Below are positions 33,029 through 42,001 of a stretch of DNA of 64,000 nt, piece after piece. A program made the translations under genes and the position numbers. Each line of letters starts with the position of its first letter. Position 1 is the stretch's first letter. Location: contig NZ_STGF01000004.1 in NCBI RefSeq assembly GCF_005222705.1, positions 1-64,000 on the forward strand. The letters run 5' to 3'. The notes under the pieces are model-generated. The model was not told where the DNA came from, searched no databases, and was given only the letters and a program-made list of their open reading frames with translations. This DNA comes from Paenibacillus sp. SY21-1. Lineage in GTDB: Bacteria > Bacillota > Bacilli > Paenibacillales > Paenibacillaceae.

Positions 33029-33757
33029 TTAACGGCGCATTTGGGACTCGTTTGGCGTATAAGTCTCGGGCTGGGTAAGCGGTGGAGGCATCACTTTTCC
33101 TCCGGCAAAATGATAGCGGACGACGGTGTTGAAGGTGTCAATCCAAGGCGTTAGCGGGCGGCTTCCCCAAGCCTCCTTGGCGAACTCGTTAAAGTAATTC
33201 ATGAGCTCCATGTTGGCGGAAATATGCACCTCCTGAACGTTCGGCGCCATATCGCGCACACGCACGGCTACCGTTTGCTTCAGCTCGGGAGACAAGTCGT
33301 TCAGATCGTTGACGGAAAAATAAGAATTGTAAGGATAGACCAGCGCTCGGCTGTTTCCGTAAGGGCTGCCGTTTTCTACATTATATACGCCTTCGGTTGT
33401 GCCGGTATTGTTCTGCTCGATGGTGCCTTGAGTGCCCCGGGTGCCGACGGCAGTCCAATCCAGCATTAGACCTACATAAGCATTTTTGTCAGTCAGCATC
33501 ACGATGGCAGAGGATACGCCGTTCAAGCTTGCAACCTTGCCGGAAATCGCGGAGCTATATTCAAAAAAAGCATTTTCGTGCTGGTGAGGATTGTTTTTCG
33601 TGGAGCCATAAGCTTTTTGACCAATCATCTTGGGATCATTTGCGGCGCGGCTGCCATAATCGGTATCGCTGTTCTGGGCATGCTGCCTGTATGCGCAAGC
33701 GGGAGCGGCCAAAAGCAAGGCGGCGGACAGCAATAATGCGGCAATTCGTTTCAGCAT
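33029..33757 (-). CDS. YhcN/YlaJ-type sporulation lipoprotein
   Basis: The 242-residue protein has a lipoprotein signal (LLLAAPACAYR, Cys about 21). The domain includes the conserved AISGKVASLNGVSSAIVMLTDKNAYVGLML and TVAVRVRDMAPNVQEVHISAN, as in germination or spore-envelope lipoproteins. A Gly/Asn/Thr-rich loop lies between. It stands alone on the minus strand. It supports a spore-forming host. Confidence 0.87.
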   Translation of the reverse strand: MLKRIAALLLSAALLLAAPACAYRQHAQNSDTDYGSRAANDPKMIGQKAYGSTKNNPHQHENAFFEYSSAISGKVASLNGVSSAIVMLTDKNAYVGLMLDWTAVGTRGTQGTIEQNNTGTTEGVYNVENGSPYGNSRALVYPYNSYFSVNDLNDLSPELKQTVAVRVRDMAPNVQEVHISANMELMNYFNEFAKEAWGSRPLTPWIDTFNTVVRYHFAGGKVMPPPLTQPETYTPNESQMRR

Positions 33758-34115
33758 AGCGGACGGACCTCCATTTGCTCGGATAATGAGTTTAGTTTTA
33801 GGTCAGCCGCGAATTAATATGCGTTTTGGCTTGCATACATAATTGACCATGGGTTTGGTGCACAATGTAGGATATAGGATGGGAAGAGCATGGCAAAAGA
33901 TGCGGCAAATGCACTGAAATCATGGGAATTTGACAGCTTTGAGAACAATTTGTGAACTCTCTGTGGAACATTGACAAAAAGAGGCTTCAACTTTATATTT
34001 AATAAAGTGATTTAAGTTGCAGGAGTTGTGAAAACATCTGTGAAAAAACGCAGCAGACCGCTTGCCACATGATATAAGGTTGCTGTGAAAACGTCAAAAG
34101 TGGGGTTGATTAATT
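33758..34115 (+). promoter_or_regulatory. Control region of the cta operon: promoter and TTGTGAA-type repeats
   Basis: TTGACA (33971-33976), 17 bases and TATATT (33994-33999) form a strong promoter. TTTGTGAAC (33949-33957) matches the ResD motif TTTGTGAAT at 8 of 9 bases, and further TGTGAA copies lie at about 34028, 34040 and 34085. ResD controls cytochrome oxidase genes in Bacillus, so oxygen-linked control is likely, though downstream copies could also be leader sequence. No gene was supported in this 358-base gap. Confidence 0.6.
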
Positions 34116-35162
34116 ATGAAACGGTGGCAATTTGCAAAACGGCTTGCACCGCTAATGGCCTTTATGGTATTAGTGCTAGCGGCATGCGGACGGGAAGACC
34201 TTTCTCCCTTGAATCCCCAGGGACCTGTAGCGGAAGAGCAATTTGGACTAATGAAGCTGGCGTTTACGATCATGGCGTTCGTTGTTATTATCGTATTTGC
34301 AATTAGCTTCTATGTTATCGTCCGTTTCCGTAGACGTAAGGGCGACAAAACCATTCCTAAGCAAGTCGAAGGAAACCACAAGCTGGAAATTATCTGGACG
34401 GTCATTCCGATTATTTTGCTTATTATTCTGGGTGTTCCGACAGTACAATCCGTATTCAGTTTGTCAAAAGACTACAGTCAAGACCCTGATGCGGTTAAAG
34501 TTGTCGTAACCTCGCATCAATACTGGTGGGAATTCGAGTATCCGGAGCTTGGCCTGAAAACCGCTCAGGAGCTGATTATTCCGACTGGCAAAACCATTTC
34601 CATTGAAGCGAAATCCGCTGACGTGCTTCACTCGTTCTGGGTTCCGGCCCTTGCCGGTAAAATCGATACAAATCCAGGCTCCAACGTAAACTTTATGTAT
34701 TTTTCGGCTCCAAAAGAAGGCGTTTACCTAGGCAAATGCGCCGAGCTGTGCGGACCTTCTCACGGCCTTATGGACTTTAAAGTAAAAGCGGTGGACGAGT
34801 CCTCTTTCGACCGTTGGGCAGCTGCTCTTCAAGAGCCTGTAGCTCTGCCGGCCGATCCTGCGATTGCCGCTGCATTTGAAAGCAAGTGCTTGTCTTGCCA
34901 CGCTGTAGGCGACAAGGGCGGTCCGGCTTATCCGAACCTGACAGGTATCGGCAGCCGTAGCTCTGTAGGTGGCATCCTTGTCAACACCGATGATCCGCAA
35001 TACAAGAACGAAGGCTCTGTTTATGAGAACCTGCGCAGATGGATTGAAGATCCGGAGACGATTAAACCGGGCAACCATATGAGCGACCAGTATGATCTGA
35101 CTGAGCAAGAATTGGACGGTATTGCAGATTACTTATCGAAACTTACGCTTGATTACGAATAA
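34116..35162 (+). CDS. ctaC: Cytochrome c oxidase subunit II with fused cytochrome c (caa3 type)
   Basis: The 348-residue subunit takes electrons into the oxidase. It has a lipoprotein signal (LVLAACGRED), two membrane helices, and the CuA domain with C208, C212, H216 and M219 in KCAELCGPSHGLM. A C-terminal cytochrome c domain has the heme motif C258-LS-C261-H262 and a Met ligand candidate in NHMSDQYDLT. The fusion identifies a caa3 oxidase. The ctaD gene follows 32 bases after its stop. Confidence 0.96.
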   Translation: MKRWQFAKRLAPLMAFMVLVLAACGREDLSPLNPQGPVAEEQFGLMKLAFTIMAFVVIIVFAISFYVIVRFRRRKGDKTIPKQVEGNHKLEIIWTVIPIILLIILGVPTVQSVFSLSKDYSQDPDAVKVVVTSHQYWWEFEYPELGLKTAQELIIPTGKTISIEAKSADVLHSFWVPALAGKIDTNPGSNVNFMYFSAPKEGVYLGKCAELCGPSHGLMDFKVKAVDESSFDRWAAALQEPVALPADPAIAAAFESKCLSCHAVGDKGGPAYPNLTGIGSRSSVGGILVNTDDPQYKNEGSVYENLRRWIEDPETIKPGNHMSDQYDLTEQELDGIADYLSKLTLDYE

Positions 35163-35194
35163 TAACTTATCGGTGATTGAAGGAGGTACCTACT

Positions 35195-37084
35195 TTGGGT
35201 CATGCGCATTCGCATAAGGTCAAGCGTTACAGCGGTTTGATGGACTGGCTGACGACAGTTGACCATAAAAAAATTGGAATTTTGTATTTGATCGCCGGCG
35301 GTTTTTTCTTTTTGGTCGGCGGACTTGAAGCGCTTCTCATTCGTATCCAGCTGTGGAAGCCGCTAAATGATTTCGTTGGCGCCGATACATACAACGAACT
35401 GTTGACGATGCATGGCACGACGATGATCTTTCTGGCAGCGATGCCTATGCTTTTCGCTTTAATGAATGCGGTTATTCCGCTTCAAATCGGAGCGAGGGAC
35501 GTAGCCTTCCCTTTTGTCAACTCGCTTGGCTTCTGGACCTTTTTGTTCGGCGGCGTTCTGCTTAACATCAGCTGGCTGGTGGGAAGCGCTCCCGAAGCAG
35601 GCTGGACGGCTTATGCTCCGCTTGCGGGCACAACCTACAGCGACAGCCACGGCATGGACTATTACGTGCTTGGCTTGCAAATTGCGGGTATCGGCACGTT
35701 GATCGGCGGCATCAACTTCCTGGTTACGATTATCAACATGCGTGCGCCAGGCATGACGTTCATGCGTATGCCGATGTTCACTTGGGCGGCTTTCATTACA
35801 TCCGCGCTGATCTTGTTCGCTTTCCCGGCTCTGACAGTCGGTCTGGCGGCGCTTATGTTTGACCGCATTTTCGACGCGAATTTCTTTGATCCTACCGGCG
35901 GCGGCAACGCTGTGTTGTGGGAGCATATTTTCTGGATTTTCGGGCATCCTGAGGTTTATATCCTCATCCTGCCGGCCTTCGGTATTATTTCCGAGGTAAT
36001 AAGCACGTTCTCGCGGAAGCGCTTGTTCGGTTACAGCTCCATGGTATTTGCTACCATTCTGATCGGCTTCTTGGGCTTCATGGTTTGGGCGCATCACATG
36101 TTCACCGTTGGTCTTGGACCGGTTGCGAACGCGTTGTTCTCGATTGCTACGATGCTGATCGCGGTACCGACAGGTATTAAAATTTTCAACTGGCTGTTCA
36201 CGATGTGGGGCGGCTCGATCAAGTTTACAGCTGCGAATCTGTACGCGGTCGGCTTCATCCCGACCTTCGTTATGGGCGGCGTTACCGGCGTCATGCTGGC
36301 GGCAGCTCCTGCCGACTTCCAATATCACGACTCCTACTTTGTCGTAGCGCATTTCCACTACGTTATCGTCGGCGGCCTGATCTTGGGTATTTTCTCCGGT
36401 TTGCATTACTGGTGGCCTAAAATGTTCGGACGTATTCTTAACGAGACGCTTGGCAAGCTTACGTTCTGGGTGTTCTATATCGGCTTCCATCTGACGTTCT
36501 TTATCCAGCATTTCCTCGGCTTGCTTGGCATGCCACGCCGGATTTGGACTTATCTGGACGGTCTCGGCTTTAACGAAATGAACTTGATCAGTACAGTCGG
36601 CGCTTTGCTGATGGGTGTTGGTACAATCATGTTCTTGATTAACGTAGTTGTGACTTTTACAAAACCAAAGGGCACAGTCGACGATCCTTGGGAAGACGGA
36701 CGTACGCTGGAATGGACGATTTCTTCGCCGCCGCCTGAATACAACTTTGCTCAAACTCCGCTTGTTCGCGGATATGACGCTTACTGGAAAGAAAAGATGG
36801 ACGGCCACAGCGGCATGACGCCTGCGGAGCCGATCGGCCCGATTCACATGCCTTCACCATCCATTCTTCCGTTCTTTATGGGACTTGGCTTGTTTATCGC
36901 TGGCTTCGGCTTTATGTACGCCCGTGATTGGGGTCATATCGGATCGCTGAATATCGGTTATGTTACAGCAGGAGCAGGCTTGCTGATTGTATTGTTCTGC
37001 ATGTTCCTTCGCTCCGTATACGACGATCACGGCTTCCATATTGAAGAAGAAGAAATCCTCAGAGACAAGGGGGCGAAGGCATGA
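35195..37084 (+). CDS. ctaD: Cytochrome c oxidase subunit I
   Basis: The 629-residue catalytic subunit reduces oxygen and pumps protons. Heme and copper ligands are visible in TMHGTTMIF, the HPEVY of WIFGHPEVYILILPAFG, AHHMFTVG and HDSYFVVAHFHYVI. TTG 35195 is chosen because GGAGG (35182-35186) lies eight bases ahead and an upstream TTG at 35177 would include that site as codons. The ctaE start overlaps its stop by four bases. Confidence 0.96.
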   Translation: MGHAHSHKVKRYSGLMDWLTTVDHKKIGILYLIAGGFFFLVGGLEALLIRIQLWKPLNDFVGADTYNELLTMHGTTMIFLAAMPMLFALMNAVIPLQIGARDVAFPFVNSLGFWTFLFGGVLLNISWLVGSAPEAGWTAYAPLAGTTYSDSHGMDYYVLGLQIAGIGTLIGGINFLVTIINMRAPGMTFMRMPMFTWAAFITSALILFAFPALTVGLAALMFDRIFDANFFDPTGGGNAVLWEHIFWIFGHPEVYILILPAFGIISEVISTFSRKRLFGYSSMVFATILIGFLGFMVWAHHMFTVGLGPVANALFSIATMLIAVPTGIKIFNWLFTMWGGSIKFTAANLYAVGFIPTFVMGGVTGVMLAAAPADFQYHDSYFVVAHFHYVIVGGLILGIFSGLHYWWPKMFGRILNETLGKLTFWVFYIGFHLTFFIQHFLGLLGMPRRIWTYLDGLGFNEMNLISTVGALLMGVGTIMFLINVVVTFTKPKGTVDDPWEDGRTLEWTISSPPPEYNFAQTPLVRGYDAYWKEKMDGHSGMTPAEPIGPIHMPSPSILPFFMGLGLFIAGFGFMYARDWGHIGSLNIGYVTAGAGLLIVLFCMFLRSVYDDHGFHIEEEEILRDKGAKA

Positions 37085-37698
37085 GTGCGCATTCGCATGT
37101 AGAGGGGCAGTTGCCTCATGAGCCCGAAAAGGCGACCCTTGAGGGACGCAATAAAGTATTAGGCTTCTGGCTGTTTCTTGGCGGGGAGACGGTATTGTTC
37201 GGAACGCTGTTCTCGGCGTTCCTCGCGCTTCGCCACCAAACGCTGGACGGTCCGACCGAAAATGAATTGTTTAAGCTGTCGCTCGTCGCTATTGCGACAG
37301 CGCTCCTGCTTACTTCAAGCTTGACGAGCGTATTCGCCGTTCATGCGCTTCATACGAACAGAGTTAAAGCGCTAATCAACTGGCTAATCGTTACTGTCGT
37401 TCTGGGAATCGCCTTCCTAGGACTAGAGATTTACGAATTCGTGCATTATGTACATGAAGGCCACGGCTTTACTACGAGCGCTTTCAGCTCGTCATTCTAT
37501 ACGCTCGTCGGTTTCCACGGCGCGCACGTTGCCTTCGGTATTTTCTGGATTTCGCTTATTATTGCACAGCTGTACAAGAAAGGTCTTAACACAACTACGG
37601 CTCCTAAAGTGTATGTGTCTGCCATGTACTGGCACTTTATCGACGTCGTATGGGTATTTATCTTCACAGTCGTTTACTTGATGGGAAAGGTGGTTTAA
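37081..37698 (+). CDS. ctaE: Cytochrome c oxidase subunit III
   Basis: The 205-residue membrane protein has five helices. FWLFLGGETVLFGTLFSAFLALRH and FHGAHVAFGIFWI, then YWHFIDVVWVFIFTVVYL, are the standard subunit III blocks. It starts inside the end of ctaD (ATGA) and is followed three bases later by ctaF. Confidence 0.95.
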   Translation: MSAHSHVEGQLPHEPEKATLEGRNKVLGFWLFLGGETVLFGTLFSAFLALRHQTLDGPTENELFKLSLVAIATALLLTSSLTSVFAVHALHTNRVKALINWLIVTVVLGIAFLGLEIYEFVHYVHEGHGFTTSAFSSSFYTLVGFHGAHVAFGIFWISLIIAQLYKKGLNTTTAPKVYVSAMYWHFIDVVWVFIFTVVYLMGKVV

Positions 37699-37701
37699 TC
37701 G

Positions 37702-38019
37702 ATGGCCAGCAATCACCCAGCCACAGAGCAAAACACCAAGCGTCATAAGGTAGAAGGACCCAAGAAGCATATTATCGCGTTTATTTTTTCCGTACTGTTG
37801 ACCTTCATTGCATTTGCTGTCGTCATTAGCGGTGAAATCAACAAAGACTTCGCCTACATTATTCTTGTAGGTCTGGCTATTCTGCAGGTATTCGTGCAGA
37901 TGGCATTCTGGATGCACATGAAGGATCGCGGTCATACCTTTGCGATTATGGGCATTCTCACAGGCGTATTTATCGTCTTTACTTGTGTAATCATGGCCGA
38001 ATATTGGGCATGGTGGTAA
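37702..38019 (+). CDS. ctaF: Cytochrome c oxidase subunit IV
   Basis: The 105-residue protein has three membrane helices and the prokaryotic COX4 pattern (HIIAFIFSVLLTFIAFAVV, ILQVFVQMAFWMHMKD). It is the last gene before a terminator in the cta operon. Confidence 0.93.
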   Translation: MASNHPATEQNTKRHKVEGPKKHIIAFIFSVLLTFIAFAVVISGEINKDFAYIILVGLAILQVFVQMAFWMHMKDRGHTFAIMGILTGVFIVFTCVIMAEYWAWW

Positions 38020-38035
38020 TTTCATCGTAGTCATG

Positions 38036-38072
38036 GAGGAGGGTCCCTTTGGTTTCGGGTCCCTCCTCTTTT
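38036..38072 (+). terminator. Terminator after ctaF
   Basis: GAGGAGGG-T-CCC pairs with GGG-T-CCCTCCTC, with one T-T mismatch, followed by four T. It separates ctaCDEF from ctaG, so ctaG may be expressed by readthrough or from its own promoter. Confidence 0.82.
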
Positions 38073-38112
38073 GCAGAATAAAAGGTTAGCGTAATTGAAA
38101 GGAGCTTCCACG

Positions 38113-39009
38113 ATGCTTGGCTTACAATATTTTCGCTTTGAGGAATTGTGGACCCCACTGTTGTTATTTGCTATGGCGGCAATCGTCATCCTCTACTTCT
38201 ATTTAATCGGTCCATGGAGAGAGAGACATTTTGCTAAGGAGCCGCCCGCTACGCTATTGCAGAAGACGCTGTTCGTATCCGCGATTTTTCTGCTCTATTT
38301 GGCGCATGGAGGTCCGCTTAATCTGCTTGGCCACATGATGTTTACCTTCCATATGGTCAATATGTCTATCTCCTATTTGATCGTGCCGCCTATGGTGCTT
38401 GTCGGCGTTCCTAGTTTCATCTGGCGTAAAATGTTTGGAGCCGCCCGTTGGAAAAAGCTCCGTTTTCTAATGCATCCGATCGTTTCGCTCGTATTGTTCA
38501 ATATGCTGTTTTCGGTCTATCACATTCCGTTGGTGCACGATTACGTCATGACACATTTCACTGTGCATAGACTGTTTTACCTTGTGCTGCTGATAGCCGC
38601 GTTTATGATGTGGTGGCAAATCGCATGCCCGGTACCGGAATGGAGCAGGCTGACCGATGTGAAGCGAATGGCATACGTATTCGCTAACGGCATGCTGTTG
38701 TCCCCTGCCTGTGCGCTCATTATATTTGCCCATAACCCGTTGTATGCGATTTATAGTGATCCGAACGTTTGGGTGCAGGCGATGGGCTACTGCGTGACCG
38801 GCGATCCTAGCAGATTGCTCGACAGCTTTAGCGGGCCCCAATTTTTTAATTTGATGGGCATCGTGGAGGATCAGCAGCTTGGCGGCATCGTAATGAAGCT
38901 TATTCAGGAAATTATGTACGGGATTATTCTGGCGTACATTTTCAAGCAGTGGTTCAAGCGCGAGCATACCGAGGATGATATGCCGCAAACCAATCCTGGA
39001 ACGGTATAG
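38113..39009 (+). CDS. ctaG: Cytochrome c oxidase assembly factor CtaG
   Basis: The 298-residue protein has about seven membrane helices and the caa3_CtaG pattern (YLAHGGPLNLLGHMMFTFHMVNMSISYLIVPP, MMWWQIACPVPEW). Conserved His residues fit a role in copper delivery to the oxidase. AAAGGAGC precedes ATG 38113, preferred to 38095. It belongs to the cta cluster. Confidence 0.92.
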   Translation: MLGLQYFRFEELWTPLLLFAMAAIVILYFYLIGPWRERHFAKEPPATLLQKTLFVSAIFLLYLAHGGPLNLLGHMMFTFHMVNMSISYLIVPPMVLVGVPSFIWRKMFGAARWKKLRFLMHPIVSLVLFNMLFSVYHIPLVHDYVMTHFTVHRLFYLVLLIAAFMMWWQIACPVPEWSRLTDVKRMAYVFANGMLLSPACALIIFAHNPLYAIYSDPNVWVQAMGYCVTGDPSRLLDSFSGPQFFNLMGIVEDQQLGGIVMKLIQEIMYGIILAYIFKQWFKREHTEDDMPQTNPGTV

Positions 39010-39046
39010 CGTCACAACAGCAAAACCAGCAACCTGTAAATTTGAA

Positions 39047-39093
39047 CGTAATGGCTTGATAGCTGTTAAAGCTGGGCAACGCAAGCCATTACG
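39047..39093. repeat. Perfect 12-bp inverted repeat between ctaG and ctaM
   Basis: CGTAATGGCTTG (39047-39058) pairs perfectly with CAAGCCATTACG (39082-39093) around a 23-base loop. No T run follows, so a processing or attenuation role is more likely than simple termination. Confidence 0.6.
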
Positions 39094-39231
39094 CTTGAAA
39101 TATGAGCAGGACAGGATTATGCTAATGATGGGCTTTAATTTCTTCGCGAAACGGCAGCTTTGCCGCCAATGGATGGCGGAAGCCGTTTGTGCTTGGTATA
39201 TTTTTACGTATTGGGTGGGATTCGAGTGGAA

Positions 39232-39690
39232 ATGTATTTGCTTATGCCGACAATCAGCACCACGCTAATCGTAATTAGTGCGATTCTCGTCGCCATCGGC
39301 TGGAGACTGGCCATTGTGCGGAAGCTTGAGGAGCATCAGAAGATGATGTTCTGGGCTGCCGTTACCGCGATTTTGTTTTTTATTATTTATTCTTCAAGGA
39401 CTTTAATCTCGGGGAATACATCATGGGGCGGGCCGGATAGCATAAAGCCCTACTATCATGCCTTTTTAATCTTTCACATCATTCTTGCTACCGCAGGCGC
39501 GGTGTTCGGCATTACGACGCTGACGCTTGGCTACAAGAAGAGGTTTGCCAAGCATCGCCGAATCGGAAGGGTCACGTCCATCGTTTGGTTTTTTACCGCG
39601 ATAACGGGCGTAACAGTATATGTGCTGCTGTACCTCATGTATCCGGGCGGTCATACGAAGCCGATGATCGATGCCATATTCGGCTGGTAA
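39232..39690 (+). CDS. ctaM: DUF420-family cytochrome oxidase assembly protein (CtaM-like)
   Basis: The 152-residue protein has four membrane helices and the DUF420 His-containing blocks (KPYYHAFLIFHIILATAG, AKHRRIGRVTSIVWFFTAITGVTVYVLLY). DUF420/CtaM is needed for heme-copper oxidase maturation in Staphylococcus aureus. ATG 39232 follows GAGTGG. The frame is open back to 39160 but the extra residues are not membrane-like or conserved in style. Confidence 0.85.
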   Translation: MYLLMPTISTTLIVISAILVAIGWRLAIVRKLEEHQKMMFWAAVTAILFFIIYSSRTLISGNTSWGGPDSIKPYYHAFLIFHIILATAGAVFGITTLTLGYKKRFAKHRRIGRVTSIVWFFTAITGVTVYVLLYLMYPGGHTKPMIDAIFGW

Positions 39691-39837
39691 CATAAATCCT
39701 GCGTTAGCTAGAAGAAAAGATTGTCTGCATGCAGCGTTTGCTGCGTGAGGGCAGTCTATTTTTTTGGACCAAAACTGCTTTCGGTATGTCTGGAATGCTG
39801 CGATAAGCCTGGGTTTGGAACTTTTTAGGAAAAAGTG

Positions 39838-39895
39838 TTGACAAGAGTGTATACAGTGAATATACTGTGTATAAAGATATATACAGTATATTCAC
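39838..39895 (+). promoter_or_regulatory. Promoter with an 18-bp inverted repeat operator (YtrA type)
   Basis: TTGACA (39838-39843), 17 bases and TATACT (39861-39866) make a near-consensus promoter. GTGAATATACTGTGTATA (39856-39873) and TATATACAGTATATTCAC (39878-39895) form an inverted repeat with one mismatch over the -10 and start region. The GntR/YtrA-type regulator encoded in this operon is the likely binder. The bases 39691-39837 hold a small hairpin region but no gene. Confidence 0.82.
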
Positions 39896-39922
39896 TTTGC
39901 TTGAAAGAAAGGAGCTTAGCCT

Positions 39923-40648
39923 ATGACGCATTGGAAAGGCGCATGGTTTCTGGCTAAACATGAGATAAGGAGATCGGGCTGGTGTCACCTTCTTTCACTT
40001 GCTTTTATCGGCTATGTACTGTTATTCACATCGCCTTCGTTAGCCAATGAGCTTAGCGGCGATTCGGATCGTTACTCAAGCTGGCTTATCGATTTCCTCT
40101 ACATGAGCATGCTGCCGGTACTGGGATTTATAATGAGTCGTTCATCGATGGGATATTGGAGAACGGATACGTATTCCCAGAAGCTTGCAGCCTGGAGGAC
40201 TATGCCGATCCATCCGCGACAAATTATTTTAGGCAGAATTCTTCAGGTTGGCGTGACGCTGGCAGCTACCCATTTGCTGTTCTTCGCTGCTCAATATGCT
40301 TGGATTAGCACTGTAGGGCCGGATCCGGGCATCGGTGAATTTATATTACATGGTCTGTTCTGGCTCTGCTATTCCATGATTATGTCCACCTTCTACATCG
40401 CTTGGGAGACCGGGCATAGCGGAAAAATATATTTCATTTTCTGCTGCGTCATCGTTGCGGTTATGCTGGTGCTTGTCGGTTCGCTTGGTTTGATGGGAAT
40501 CGGCTCCGTATCCATGATGAGCATGCATTTGATCGAAAGAGGGCTGGTGTTTATACTACCGCTTATGCTGGCTGCTGCAATATTTGCGGTCGTCGTTGGA
40601 ACAAGGATCATGACAACAAGACTGCAATCGAGAAATTACCTGAACTAG
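39923..40648 (+). CDS. ABC-2-type membrane protein of a YtrA-controlled operon
   Basis: The 241-residue protein has six predicted membrane segments (for example WLIDFLYMSMLPVLGFIMS, HGLFWLCYSMIMSTFYIAW, IYFIFCCVIVAVMLVLVGS) and no enzymatic motif. AAAGGAG precedes ATG 39923. Position as first gene, before a GntR regulator and an ABC ATPase, suggests it is the permease partner of the ATPase at 41063. Confidence 0.75.
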   Translation: MTHWKGAWFLAKHEIRRSGWCHLLSLAFIGYVLLFTSPSLANELSGDSDRYSSWLIDFLYMSMLPVLGFIMSRSSMGYWRTDTYSQKLAAWRTMPIHPRQIILGRILQVGVTLAATHLLFFAAQYAWISTVGPDPGIGEFILHGLFWLCYSMIMSTFYIAWETGHSGKIYFIFCCVIVAVMLVLVGSLGLMGIGSVSMMSMHLIERGLVFILPLMLAAAIFAVVVGTRIMTTRLQSRNYLN

Positions 40649-40667
40649 GTGGAAAGCAGGTGAGGCT

Positions 40668-41066
40668 ATGCGATTGCCGATTCAAATAAATGAGCAAAGC
40701 GCTGAACCGCTGTATCATCAAATTGAAGTACAGCTCCGTGCCTTGATTGTAAGCGGACAATTGGCGGAAGGGACGTTGCTCCCATCGATCAGAGAGCTGG
40801 CGCAGTCAGTCAAGTGCAGCGTGATTACTGTAAAACGTGTATACAATGATCTGGAAGCGGAAGGTCTGCTTCGCACCAGACAAGGAACAGGCACATACGT
40901 AGCGCAGGTTGAGGCTCAAGAGAGGGATCGACATCGGCTTTTGGCCGTTGTTGAAGCGCTGGAGCAAGCGGTTATAGCGGCTAAACGGGTGCAATGCAGC
41001 AAAGCTGAAATACAAGAATTGTTTCATGAAGCGATAAATAAGCATTACGAGGGGGGAGACCGATGA
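40668..41066 (+). CDS. GntR-family regulator, YtrA subfamily
   Basis: The 132-residue protein has a winged helix (EPLYHQIEVQLRALIVSGQL, LLPSIRELAQSVKCSVITVKRVYNDLEAEGLL and TRQGTGTYV) and a short helical C-terminal part without an effector domain, the YtrA plan. Members repress ABC operons and are relieved by cell wall-active agents. The operator at 39856-39895 fits self-control. It overlaps the next gene by four bases. Confidence 0.9.
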   Translation: MRLPIQINEQSAEPLYHQIEVQLRALIVSGQLAEGTLLPSIRELAQSVKCSVITVKRVYNDLEAEGLLRTRQGTGTYVAQVEAQERDRHRLLAVVEALEQAVIAAKRVQCSKAEIQELFHEAINKHYEGGDR

Positions 41067-42001
41067 GCGAGGAGAATGCGATTCAGTTACGAGGCGTTGT
41101 GCAGAATCTTCAAAAGTTCCGACTGGGGCCGCTTCATCTGGATATTCCAAGCGGCTATATAACAGCTATCGTGGGGCCGAACGGCAGCGGAAAAAGCTCG
41201 TTGTTTCGCTTGCTTCTTGATCAGAATCAGGCGGATGAAGGGCAGATTGAAGTCATGGGCGAGCAAGTGGGCAAGAACTATGATCGCACCGAGCAGAAGC
41301 AGCGAATCGGCTATTTGGCGGATGAGCCCGCTTCCTACGAGAACCGAATGAAAGGCTCTGAAAAATCCGAGTTCAACCGCTTCTGGTACCGGAACTGGAA
41401 TGTCAATCGTTACAGAGAGCTGCTGCAAATATTGGCCGTCGATGACAATCAGCATCTTGGAAGCATGTCGAAAGGGATGCGTCGCAAATTTGAGCTGGCT
41501 CTGTCGATGGCGCATGAGCCGGACCTATTGCTTCTCGATGAGCCCTCATCCGGACTGGACCCGCTTGCCTGGAAGACGATGATCGATATTTTACATCGGT
41601 ACATGGAGACCGGGACGCGTACGATATTGATGACGACGCATATCATCGAAGAGGTCAAACGGCTCGCCGACTATATTGTATTTATGGCCTATGGGCAGAT
41701 TCTTGGCGTGTATGAGAAGGATGAGCTGCTTGGCAGCTGGTTTACTGTTTTTATTCGTTCAGACGAGTTGACCGCGAAGCTTGCGGAGGCTGCGCCCGGC
41801 CAATGCGGGGTCGAGCATATCGGGGGCAGCACCTACCGGATTACGACGAATCGGGTCAATGATACGGAGGCATGGTGCATGAAGCAAGGCATTCAGCTTG
41901 TATCCCGCCAGCCGCTCGAGCTTGATGAAATTATGGGCGCGCTGCTGGCCCAGGAGAGACTTAGCAATCGACAGTCATTACGAGGGGAGAAATTAGGATG
42001 A
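41063..42001 (+). CDS. ABC transporter ATPase
   Basis: The 312-residue ATPase has Walker A GPNGSGKSS, a signature in LGSMSKGMRRKFELALSMA and Walker B LLLLDEPSSGLDP. The C-terminal quarter is an extension seen in bacteriocin/antibiotic resistance exporters. It probably powers the membrane protein at 39923. The stop overlaps the next ATPase gene by four bases. Confidence 0.92.
   Translation: MSEENAIQLRGVVQNLQKFRLGPLHLDIPSGYITAIVGPNGSGKSSLFRLLLDQNQADEGQIEVMGEQVGKNYDRTEQKQRIGYLADEPASYENRMKGSEKSEFNRFWYRNWNVNRYRELLQILAVDDNQHLGSMSKGMRRKFELALSMAHEPDLLLLDEPSSGLDPLAWKTMIDILHRYMETGTRTILMTTHIIEEVKRLADYIVFMAYGQILGVYEKDELLGSWFTVFIRSDELTAKLAEAAPGQCGVEHIGGSTYRITTNRVNDTEAWCMKQGIQLVSRQPLELDEIMGALLAQERLSNRQSLRGEKLG

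Noticed and set aside
35459..36847. 462-residue minus-strand frame opposite ctaD
   Set aside because: It lies fully inside the conserved oxidase subunit gene and has a composition typical of an antisense shadow.
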